Origin: Nitrososphaerales archaeon
GTDB lineage: Archaea; Thermoproteota; Nitrososphaeria; Conexivisphaerales; UBA164
Assembly: GCA_023256405.1 (NCBI GenBank)
Contig: JAGDXK010000029.1
Location: 22,898 to 29,086, forward strand
Direction of reading: 5' to 3'
DNA length: 6,189 nt
Shown here piece by piece: positions 1 to 5,075 of this stretch (position 1 is the stretch's first letter; every line of letters starts with the position of its first letter). The notes under the pieces were generated by a model, which was not told the origin of the DNA, made no database searches, and was given only the letters and a program-made list of their open reading frames with translations. Position numbers and translations under genes: made by a program.

Positions 1-426
1 GAGGGTCTTGCCGTACAGCTCGTGGCCGAGGAACTCCGTTTTCAGCCACTTTCCTTCCTTCATCGTCTTATCGGCCCTGCACATGAACCTGCTGAGCGCG
101 ACCATGAACCCTGTGACGAGCTCCACAACTGACTGTGTCAGAGATTCCGGCGCGTTAACTACCTTGATGCCTCTTTCCTTTGCCGCCTCAAGGTCTATGT
201 TATCGAGGCCCACTCCTGCCCTGCCTATTGCCTTCAGGTTCCTGCCCGCCTCTATTATCTCTCTTGTAACCTTGGTTCTGCTCCTCACGAGCAGCGCATC
301 GTAGTCCTTTACGACAGACTTCAGCTCCTGATACGTTATGGTGGGCCTGTAATCAACTTCAAACCCGCTATCCTTGAGCATCTTTATGCCCTCTTCATCA
401 ATCGGGTCACATACCAGCACCTTCAA
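1..426 (-). CDS. serA: D-3-phosphoglycerate dehydrogenase, N-terminal part (3' end outside window)
   Basis: The N-terminal 142 codons of a D-isomer-specific 2-hydroxyacid dehydrogenase are visible; the frame is still open at the left edge. The reading begins (M)KVLVCDPIDEEGIKML and contains LLVRSRTKVT (about residues 47-56), the hallmark GRAGVGLDNID (about 72-82) and VVNAPESLTQSVVEL (about 93-107). This is the substrate-binding half typical of SerA, which oxidises 3-phosphoglycerate with NAD as the first step of serine synthesis in the cytosol. The Rossmann GxGxxG and the catalytic Arg, Glu and His lie outside the window, so glyoxylate or hydroxypyruvate reductase is a less likely alternative. 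The start is TTG: an in-frame TGA (433-435) lies two codons upstream, and the nearby ATG at 431-433 is in another frame and stops quickly. GTGAT at 432-436 can serve as ribosome binding site with 5-nt spacing. A TATA-like box suggests its own promoter. Confidence 0.9.
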   Translation of the reverse strand, partial: MKVLVCDPIDEEGIKMLKDSGFEVDYRPTITYQELKSVVKDYDALLVRSRTKVTREIIEAGRNLKAIGRAGVGLDNIDLEAAKERGIKVVNAPESLTQSVVELVTGFMVALSRFMCRADKTMKEGKWLKTEFLGHELYGKTL

Positions 427-458
427 GCGCCATCACTGCAAACCATGTTTTTGAGGGA

Positions 459-465
459 ATATAAG
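459..465 (-). promoter_or_regulatory. Putative TATA box for the serA-like gene
   Basis: CTTATAT on the minus strand, centred about 36 nt before the TTG start, would place transcription initiation near 436 and give a leader of roughly 10 nt. A second AT-rich run (AAAAAGATA, about 470-478) slightly upstream would give a leader of about 20 nt and is an alternative. This comes from spacing and composition only. The rest of the 105-bp gap between the 93-aa gene and this one shows nothing else recognisable. Confidence 0.4.
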
Positions 466-531
466 CGTATCTTTTTAACTGACTGATTATTTGGGACATA
501 AGCAGCAGGACAAGCGCGCAGGGAATAACAG

Positions 532-813
532 CTATATGTTCGAAATCCTGTACAGCGCATCAAGCAATCCTTTTTTGCATGAAATGCCAAGGTCCTGAAG
601 CTCCAGACACCACTCGTTTAGAAGCAGTTTGGATGCGGAACCATAAATCTCCTCTATTGCGTTTAAGAGCTTTTCAGGATTGTTAAGGTAGTTCTCCTCC
701 GTTATGCCGAAGAAGTGCTCAAGATGCCACAGCACCACCTGAAGAATGGTGTCGCTGCCGTACCTCCTTATTACGTTGAGGAGGAGCTCCCAGGCCTCAG
801 CTTTTAAATCCAT
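532..813 (-). CDS. Small WHLEH-motif helical protein, copy 2 (93 aa; NitrOD5/DUF3227-like?)
   Basis: A 93-aa, mostly helical, soluble protein with no signal peptide or membrane segment. Its core, YGSDTILQVVLWHLEH (residues 18-33), is followed by a TEExxLxNPE stretch (38-47) and IYGS (56-59). It aligns without gaps, offset by one residue, to the 96-aa neighbour over about 45 residues: G, T, the whole WHLEH, T, E, N, P and YGS are identical. They are therefore tandem paralogues with divergent C-termini; this copy alone has a Cys pair (C69, C79). I associate this pattern with small archaeal proteins annotated as NitrOD5 or DUF3227, but this is from memory and unverified. Molecular function is unknown; the domain may be a signalling or protein-interaction module. 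The ATG is fixed because the codon just before it (814-816) is an in-frame TAA. A TATA-like box about 28 nt upstream predicts a leaderless mRNA. Confidence 0.82.
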   Translation of the reverse strand: MDLKAEAWELLLNVIRRYGSDTILQVVLWHLEHFFGITEENYLNNPEKLLNAIEEIYGSASKLLLNEWCLELQDLGISCKKGLLDALYRISNI

Positions 814-836
814 TTATGTACTAATACTTGACCCCC

Positions 837-845
837 TATTTAAGA
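837..845 (-). promoter_or_regulatory. Putative TATA box for the 93-aa WHLEH gene (leaderless)
   Basis: CTTAAATAG on the minus strand is centred about 28 nt before the ATG at 813, so transcription should begin at or within a nucleotide or two of the start codon. No ribosome binding site precedes the ATG, which fits a leaderless transcript. The box lies in the 56-bp gap after the 96-aa gene, so this paralogue may be expressed separately from the ATPase operon. Confidence 0.5.
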
Positions 846-855
846 TAAGCTGTCG

Positions 856-871
856 AGAGCTTTAAAGCTCT
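856..871. repeat. Perfect 16-bp palindrome (possible operator)
   Basis: AGAGCTTTAAAGCTCT is its own reverse complement. It overlaps the last two bases of the TAG stop codon of the 96-aa gene (870-872) and lies 10 bp upstream of the predicted TATA box of the 93-aa gene. That is where archaeal activators usually bind, just upstream of BRE/TATA. A transcript hairpin is possible but would be AU-rich, and no U-tract follows, so a dimeric regulator site is the better guess. Function is inferred only. Confidence 0.45.
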
Positions 872-1160
872 AGCCTTTCTGAGGCTCCTTGAGCTTTCTC
901 AGCATATCCTCAAGCGTTCTCTCCGGCGGCATTCCATAGGTTCTGGCAATAACATCAATTATATGCCTTTCTATCATGGGCTCAAAGCTTCCGTAAACAT
1001 CCTTCAGGAAGCTAACGAACTCATCCGGCCTGTTTATTATGTCCTCGAGCGTCATGTTTCTGGTATGCTCCAGGTGCCATATAATTGCCTTAACTACCGT
1101 CTCTCCGCCGAAATCTGCTAGCGCGTTCCTTATGACCTTAGCCAGTCCGCTTCTCTTCAT
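870..1160 (-). CDS. Small WHLEH-motif helical protein, copy 1 (96 aa), coupled to the GvpD-like ATPase
   Basis: A 96-aa soluble, mainly helical protein with FGGETVVKAIIWHLEH at residues 17-32, then TLEDIINRPDEF (37-48), a VYGS turn (55-58) and a charged, Lys-rich tail. It is the paralogue of the 93-aa protein downstream, with about 14 identities in roughly 45 ungapped core positions. It probably belongs to the same small archaeal WHLE family (NitrOD5/DUF3227-like by recollection); biochemical role unknown. Its ATG lies one nucleotide after the TAA of the ATPase gene (1162-1164). GGTGA at 1167-1171, inside the last ATPase codons, serves as ribosome binding site with 6-nt spacing. The two genes are therefore almost certainly co-transcribed and translationally coupled, which suggests, but does not prove, that the small protein is a partner, effector or regulator of the ATPase. 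Confidence 0.85.
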   Translation of the reverse strand: MKRSGLAKVIRNALADFGGETVVKAIIWHLEHTRNMTLEDIINRPDEFVSFLKDVYGSFEPMIERHIIDVIARTYGMPPERTLEDMLRKLKEPQKG

Positions 1161-1161
1161 C

Positions 1162-2418
1162 TTACCTCACCGGGGTAAAAGAGAGCTCGCCCCTGCCCAT
1201 GTCTATATTAATACCGTAAAGCTCCCCGGGTGGCTTAAGGCTCTTCCAGAAAAGGTAGCCGTTCTTCAGAATTAGAGCCCTCTTGGCACCTATGTATTTG
1301 GATCCAACTTTAATAGATCTGTAGGAGCTGTACCCATAGTAGAAGCTTATCCTCCTCTGCCCTATGTTCAGCTTCAGAAGCTTTCTCATGAGGTTCTCAA
1401 ATCCAACTGGATCCCGCAGCGCGAGCTCCTCCAGAGACGATAGATTCAGAATAAGGACAGCTGATTCGGACTGCAAGGCGTTCTGTATATAGCTGTAGAC
1501 GGCGTTCAGATCATATCTCATGCTTTCCAGGTTTATCGTAAGAACGCTTATATAATCCGACGCGGTCCCAAGCAGCATTCTGAGCTCGTTTCCTATGATC
1601 TGAGGATCCTCTTCAGGGCCCAGAAAGAATTTAACCCTGTACCCAGAAAGCACAAAATCTGAGGCGACGAGCTCAAGAAAATACCTTGTGAAGATCTGGG
1701 GCACGGAATCATCGATTTCATACAGCACGTTAAAGCCATAAGTCCTTTCGGAGACGAGCTCGGCCTCAGGAGGCCTCCTTACGAGCTGGGCCCGTCCTAT
1801 CTTTTCCGCCTCGGTTCCTCTGATCTTAGGGAAAAAAGATATTCCGTTATGGATTGTGAAGTAAAGCACAGGCTCCTCTATCGGGTAATCCCTGTCCTTT
1901 ATGATGGACGCCCTTCTGACTCGGCTATCGAGCACCTCATCGTAGGACAGATCTACTATCGCATCGGCAACAAATGATATATCTATAGGAGGAGGGAGCG
2001 ATTCGCCCTCCGTTATAAGTATGAGCGTCCCGTTCTTCCCCTTTGCCGCGGTGTAGAGAAGCTGGAGAAAGGGCCTCAATGAGCCTGTGTCGTTTATCCC
2101 ATAGAACATAGAGTTCATTGAGTCCACAACCACGCATTTCCCCTTTGTCAGTGAATCCGTGATTATGGTATAAGCATGTGACGGCTCCCCGCTCATCATG
2201 CTGAGGACCTCAACATCTCCTTTGAATTCATTCCCAATCAGCCTGAACTTCTTCATTATCGACATTTCGGGCTCAGTATATGTAAGATACGTGCACGCGC
2301 CCTTCCTTATGCATCCGAGAACGGCAAGAGTGGTTTTGCCCGTGCCTGGTCCTCCTCTTATTGCCACAACGTAACCGCTCTCGGTAAGAATATCCTCTAT
2401 GCCCCTCTTACCGGCCAT
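1162..2418 (-). CDS. GvpD/KaiC-like P-loop ATPase, complete (418 aa)
   Basis: A RecA-fold ATPase of the KaiC/GvpD group. Walker A is GGPGTGKTT (residues 22-30). YLTYTEPE (44-51) holds Glu residues where KaiC-like proteins have their catalytic EE pair. Walker B is CVVVDS (95-100), followed by AAKGKNGTLILITEGE (124-139) and a Lys/Arg strand, RRASIIKDRDYP (168-179). The second half (from about 228) repeats the fold without a P-loop: a strand, a long helix, FFLGPEEDPQ (264-273), then a Walker-B-like VLILN (321-325) with Asn for Asp. It ends with WKSLKPPG (391-398), shared with the paralogue at the right edge. In haloarchaea GvpD uses a P-loop to counter the activator GvpE in gas-vesicle regulation; no gas-vesicle gene is visible here, so a different regulatory role is likely. 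The ATG at 2418 is preferred; a TTG directly before it (2419-2421) is also possible. A TATA-like box predicts a leaderless or near-leaderless mRNA. It is coupled to the 96-aa gene. Confidence 0.88.
   Translation of the reverse strand: MAGKRGIEDILTESGYVVAIRGGPGTGKTTLAVLGCIRKGACTYLTYTEPEMSIMKKFRLIGNEFKGDVEVLSMMSGEPSHAYTIITDSLTKGKCVVVDSMNSMFYGINDTGSLRPFLQLLYTAAKGKNGTLILITEGESLPPPIDISFVADAIVDLSYDEVLDSRVRRASIIKDRDYPIEEPVLYFTIHNGISFFPKIRGTEAEKIGRAQLVRRPPEAELVSERTYGFNVLYEIDDSVPQIFTRYFLELVASDFVLSGYRVKFFLGPEEDPQIIGNELRMLLGTASDYISVLTINLESMRYDLNAVYSYIQNALQSESAVLILNLSSLEELALRDPVGFENLMRKLLKLNIGQRRISFYYGYSSYRSIKVGSKYIGAKRALILKNGYLFWKSLKPPGELYGINIDMGRGELSFTPVR
1167..1171 (-). promoter_or_regulatory. Ribosome binding site of the 96-aa gene
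   Basis: GGTGA on the minus strand, complementary to the archaeal 16S 3' end, ends 6 nt before the ATG at 1160. It is embedded in the last codons of the GvpD-like ATPase, so ribosomes finishing the ATPase can reinitiate here. It supports the chosen start of the small gene. Confidence 0.65.
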
Positions 2419-2442
2419 CAATAATTTTATTCACTGAAAACT

Positions 2443-2450
2443 ATTTAAAT
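2443..2450 (-). promoter_or_regulatory. Putative proximal TATA box of the GvpD-like ATPase operon
   Basis: ATTTAAAT/TTTAAATA on the minus strand is centred about 28 nt before the ATG at 2418, predicting initiation at about 2418-2421, right at the start codon. No GGTGA-like site precedes the ATG, in keeping with a leaderless transcript. Confidence 0.5.
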
Positions 2451-2467
2451 TTTAAAAATTTAAAATT
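2448..2467. repeat. AT-only inverted repeat at the ATPase promoter
   Basis: Arms AATTTTAAA (2448-2456) and TTTAAAATT (2459-2467) are separated by two bases and overlap the upstream edge of the proximal TATA box. Because the arms contain only A and T, chance symmetry is a real possibility; it may simply be the melted or bent promoter region. Confidence 0.3.
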
Positions 2468-2493
2468 CTCCCTAATAGTACAATTAAAATCTG

Positions 2494-2504
2494 CTTTTAT
2501 AAAG
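2494..2504 (-). promoter_or_regulatory. Putative distal TATA box between cysS and the ATPase
   Basis: CTTTATAAAAG on the minus strand is a good match to an archaeal TATA box and would initiate near 2472, giving a leader of about 50 nt for the ATPase. It is nearly symmetrical, so by sequence it could fire in either direction, but no plus-strand gene lies ahead of it. It could be an alternative promoter to the one at 2443-2450. Confidence 0.4.
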
Positions 2505-2510
2505 AGCACC

Positions 2511-2529
2511 TATGCAAAATTTTTGCATA
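2511..2529. repeat. Perfect 9+1+9 palindrome between cysS and the ATPase (operator or hairpin)
   Basis: TATGCAAAATTTTTGCATA has perfect 9-bp arms around a single central base. It begins 4 bp after the cysS stop codon (2534-2536) and ends 6 bp upstream of the distal TATA-like box. Its near-zero loop favours a homodimeric DNA-binding protein site over an RNA hairpin. A weak 8-bp AU-rich stem at the cysS mRNA end remains possible, but no strong U-tract follows directly. Confidence 0.5.
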
Positions 2530-2533
2530 AATT

Positions 2534-3919
2534 TTACAGAATTTCCACCTTGCGCCAAAAAGTTCCGTATGCAGTATCTATGAGCTTGATCTTTCTTTCG
2601 TTCAGCTTCCTCCTTATTTCGTCAGCTTCATTAAACTTCTTTTCAGCCCTGAGCTGGTTTCTTCTGTTAATGAGGCTTTCGATCTCAGAGATCTCCTCCT
2701 CTGAAACATCCGGAAGCCTGAAGCCTAAGACCTCAAAGAGCTCCCAGAATACCCTTAGCTCCCTGGAAGCGGATTCGTTTAGTCTGTAGGCGCTCCAGAG
2801 CGAGTTTATTCTCCTCGAGGCCCTTATGAGCCTGGTCAGGGCTGCTGGTGTATTTAGATCGTTCCTCAGGTCCTCAAAGGCCTGCTCGACATCTTTCCGT
2901 ATGTCGCTTACGTCAATCGACGTGGAGACGGGGAAGGTCTGCCTCAGGCTGTAAGCTGCGTCCTCTACTATCTTCCAGCTTTCAACAGCCTCCCGCAGCT
3001 TTTCCTCGCTGAACTCAAGCTGTGATCTGTAGTGCGAGCTCAGGACGAGAACCCTCAGGGTGTTCGGGCCGTACTGCCTCACGAAGTCCCTTATGTATAT
3101 AACGTTGTGCAGGCTCTTGCTCATCTTCTCCTTGCCGAACTTTACAAGGCCCACATGCGCCCATATTTTAGCAAGGGGCTTACCTGTAAGGGACTCGCTC
3201 TGAGCTATTTCGTTCTCATGATGAGGAAATATAAGATCCTCACCTCCGCCATGTATATCAATGGTGTCCCCGAGGTTCTTCCTTATCATGGTGGAGCACT
3301 CTATGTGCCAGCCTGGTCTTCCTCTGCCAAGATCAGTTTCAAAATATGGCTCATCTTCGTGGAACTTCCAGAGCGCGAAGTCTAGAGGGTTCCTCTTGTT
3401 CTCATTTACCTCAACCCTTGCTCCGGCAATAAGGTCCTCCTTCCTTATCTTTGAGAGCTTGCCGTACTCCTTAAAGGACGAAACGTCAAAGTAGACGCCG
3501 TCTGAAGTCACGTACGCGTGTCCCTTCTTTATAAGGCCCTTTATGAACTCGACCATTTCAGGCACATGCTCGGTTGCCCTCGGATAGAAATCAGCGGGGA
3601 GCAGGTTGAGGCTTTTTGAGTCCTCGAGGTAGGCATTAATGAACTTCTCAGAGACATCTCTGAAGCTAACCCCAAGCTCCCTGGCCCTGTTTATTATCTT
3701 ATCATCTATGTCGGTGAAGTTCTGCACGTACCTGACTCTGAAGCCCTCCCTCATAAGGAGCCGCCTCAGCACATCGAAAACTATGAAGACCCTGGCGTGG
3801 CCGATGTGGCTGTAATCGTAAACGGTCACGCCACACACGTAGATCTTAACCTCTGGGGTTTCCCTCACGTTGAGCTCCACAAGCTGCTTCGAAAGGGTAT
3901 CGGTTAGCTTAACGCTCAT
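2534..3919 (-). CDS. cysS: Cysteinyl-tRNA synthetase
   Basis: A complete 461-aa class I aminoacyl-tRNA synthetase that charges tRNA-Cys with cysteine in the cytosol; the length is normal for the family. It has the Cys-containing YVCGVTVYDYSHIGHAR (27-43) with HIGH at 38-41, NFTDIDDKI (67-75), GWHIECSTM (203-211), the FPHHENEIAQ block (231-240) and KMSKS (265-269). The Zn/substrate ligands known from E. coli map to C29, C208, H233 and E237, all present. The C-terminal part holds the helical DALR-type domain (about 345-400) and a conserved end around RRKLNERKIKLIDTAYGT. The ATG at 3919 follows AAGGT, a weak ribosome binding site. The MFS stop is 45 bp upstream, so it may share that operon or use its own weak promoter in the gap. 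No key residue is missing and nothing suggests transfer. Confidence 0.97.
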   Translation of the reverse strand: MSVKLTDTLSKQLVELNVRETPEVKIYVCGVTVYDYSHIGHARVFIVFDVLRRLLMREGFRVRYVQNFTDIDDKIINRARELGVSFRDVSEKFINAYLEDSKSLNLLPADFYPRATEHVPEMVEFIKGLIKKGHAYVTSDGVYFDVSSFKEYGKLSKIRKEDLIAGARVEVNENKRNPLDFALWKFHEDEPYFETDLGRGRPGWHIECSTMIRKNLGDTIDIHGGGEDLIFPHHENEIAQSESLTGKPLAKIWAHVGLVKFGKEKMSKSLHNVIYIRDFVRQYGPNTLRVLVLSSHYRSQLEFSEEKLREAVESWKIVEDAAYSLRQTFPVSTSIDVSDIRKDVEQAFEDLRNDLNTPAALTRLIRASRRINSLWSAYRLNESASRELRVFWELFEVLGFRLPDVSEEEISEIESLINRRNQLRAEKKFNEADEIRRKLNERKIKLIDTAYGTFWRKVEIL

Positions 3920-3949
3920 TTACCTTGCACAACATGAAGAGGAAAAAGC

Positions 3950-3960
3950 ACATTAAAACG
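3950..3960 (-). promoter_or_regulatory. Weak candidate TATA box for cysS
   Basis: CGTTTTAATGT on the minus strand, in the 45-bp gap after the MFS gene, is centred about 36 nt before the cysS ATG and would give a leader of about 8-10 nt. The match is poor. Read-through from the MFS gene is equally compatible with the spacing. Confidence 0.22.
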
Positions 3961-3964
3961 CTTT

Positions 3965-5071
3965 CTATGGGCCGGATGCGCTCCTTCCTAACAGCAGAAA
4001 GCCCTCAAGCGCTGACCATACAGCCACAAGGGACAGGGCCGTAGCGAAAGCAAAGAGCCAGATGTATCGGGCCCCCAGAATTGAAAACAGCCCCCCTAGA
4101 AGGGGAGCTATAGTGTATCCAGCGCCTATGCTCGACTCAAAGATCCCTGTCCTGAGCCCCAGGCCTTCGATTTCAGTTAACGTGATCCTGTAGAGAACAA
4201 AATAGTATATGAGACCTATTCCGAAGAAGATGAGGGAAAGGGCTAACATATGAACTAAGGGGGATCGGGACAGAAAGATCAGAAAGTAGAAAAGTTGAAG
4301 CGCAATTCCTGCGGTGATGCTGATCCTCGGCTCATGCCTTAAGAGAGGGGATATAAAGAACGCAAGAATCACGAACAGGCTTGAAACTGAAAGTATCAGC
4401 CCAGCCCACCTAAGCGATAAGATTCTAGCTGCATATGCAGGGTAGAAGGCGTATATTATTGAAGCGCTGAATCCGTACACGAAAATAGGAAGCGCGATCT
4501 CCTTCCCGGCGCTTATTCTTATGCTTTTCCCAGCTTCCTCATTAACCTCGAACTGCATGGAGAACAGCGCTGCAAAAAATGAAAACGCCAAGGAAGCCAT
4601 GAAAGGAACTGAGATGTAGAGCATCAGATACGAGGCCGCTGCAGGCGCAAGAGAGGATGCAATGGCCCACCCAACGGTGTAAACCGCTGTGGAGCTCCTA
4701 GTGTCTTTGAAGAACTTCAGAAGGGCCTCGATGGATGGCCATACCAGAGCCATGGCCAGAGCCTCCGCAGCCCTGATTGCGATAAAAGCTGCGGGGAGCC
4801 TTATAAAAATGTAAAGGCTGACCACCAAGCCGTAGAGAAACATGCCAGCCGCTATGGATCTGCTGTAGCCCATCCTCTCTGAAAGCTTTCCGAAGTACAC
4901 TGCGGCAAAAACGTAGGCCAGACCGTAAGAGAACCCTATCAGTCCCAGAACAAAATCCGAGGCGCCAAGCCTCTGGGCGTATATTGGCACCACAAACCTA
5001 ACAATGGACAGTGGAAGCTGAGCAAAGAATGACATGATGAACAGAAGCGCTGTCCTTCTGATCTCATTCAA
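3965..5071 (-). CDS. Major facilitator superfamily transporter (12 TM, substrate unknown)
   Basis: A 368-aa integral membrane protein with about twelve hydrophobic segments (roughly 8-30, 41-60, 72-91, 93-112, 128-151, 154-171, 190-212, 220-240, 250-267, 271-294, 310-330, 335-357). A longer hydrophilic loop after TM6 (172-189) separates the two six-helix halves. MFS motif A is seen as GKLSERMGYSR (61-71) in the TM2-TM3 loop. A motif-B-like IRAAEALAMAL (99-109) has the usual Arg at the start of TM4. GWAIASSLAPAAA (134-146) in TM5 resembles motif C of exporters, which hints at drug/H+ antiport or efflux, though the substrate cannot be read from sequence. The start is TTG, 4 nt after the stop of the upstream ATPase gene. 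GGTG at 5079-5082 lies 7 nt before it, and the next in-frame Met (M13) would cut into TM1. The gene is thus probably coupled to the ATPase. Confidence 0.88.
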   Translation of the reverse strand: MNEIRRTALLFIMSFFAQLPLSIVRFVVPIYAQRLGASDFVLGLIGFSYGLAYVFAAVYFGKLSERMGYSRSIAAGMFLYGLVVSLYIFIRLPAAFIAIRAAEALAMALVWPSIEALLKFFKDTRSSTAVYTVGWAIASSLAPAAASYLMLYISVPFMASLAFSFFAALFSMQFEVNEEAGKSIRISAGKEIALPIFVYGFSASIIYAFYPAYAARILSLRWAGLILSVSSLFVILAFFISPLLRHEPRISITAGIALQLFYFLIFLSRSPLVHMLALSLIFFGIGLIYYFVLYRITLTEIEGLGLRTGIFESSIGAGYTIAPLLGGLFSILGARYIWLFAFATALSLVAVWSALEGFLLLGRSASGP

Positions 5072-5075
5072 AAGG

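Noticed and set aside
1937..2137. Minus-strand 66-codon frame inside the ATPase
   Set aside because: It overlaps the Walker B region of the complete ATPase in another frame and has no ribosome binding site or motif.
2511..2529. Intrinsic terminator for cysS
   Set aside because: The symmetrical element has a 1-nt centre and an AU-rich stem, and no clear U-tract follows on the minus strand; an operator is at least as likely, so it is listed as a repeat.
1..3494. Plus-strand open frames at 8-304, 1039-1275, 2523-2789, 3032-3385 and 3261-3494
   Set aside because: They lie antisense to well-supported minus-strand genes (serA, the ATPase and WHLEH region, cysS), show no recognisable motifs, and are expected by-products of those genes' codon use.
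1..3919. A serine/cysteine metabolic operon (serA plus cysS)
   Set aside because: The two genes are separated by the ATPase and WHLEH genes and by several predicted promoters, so proximity looks coincidental.
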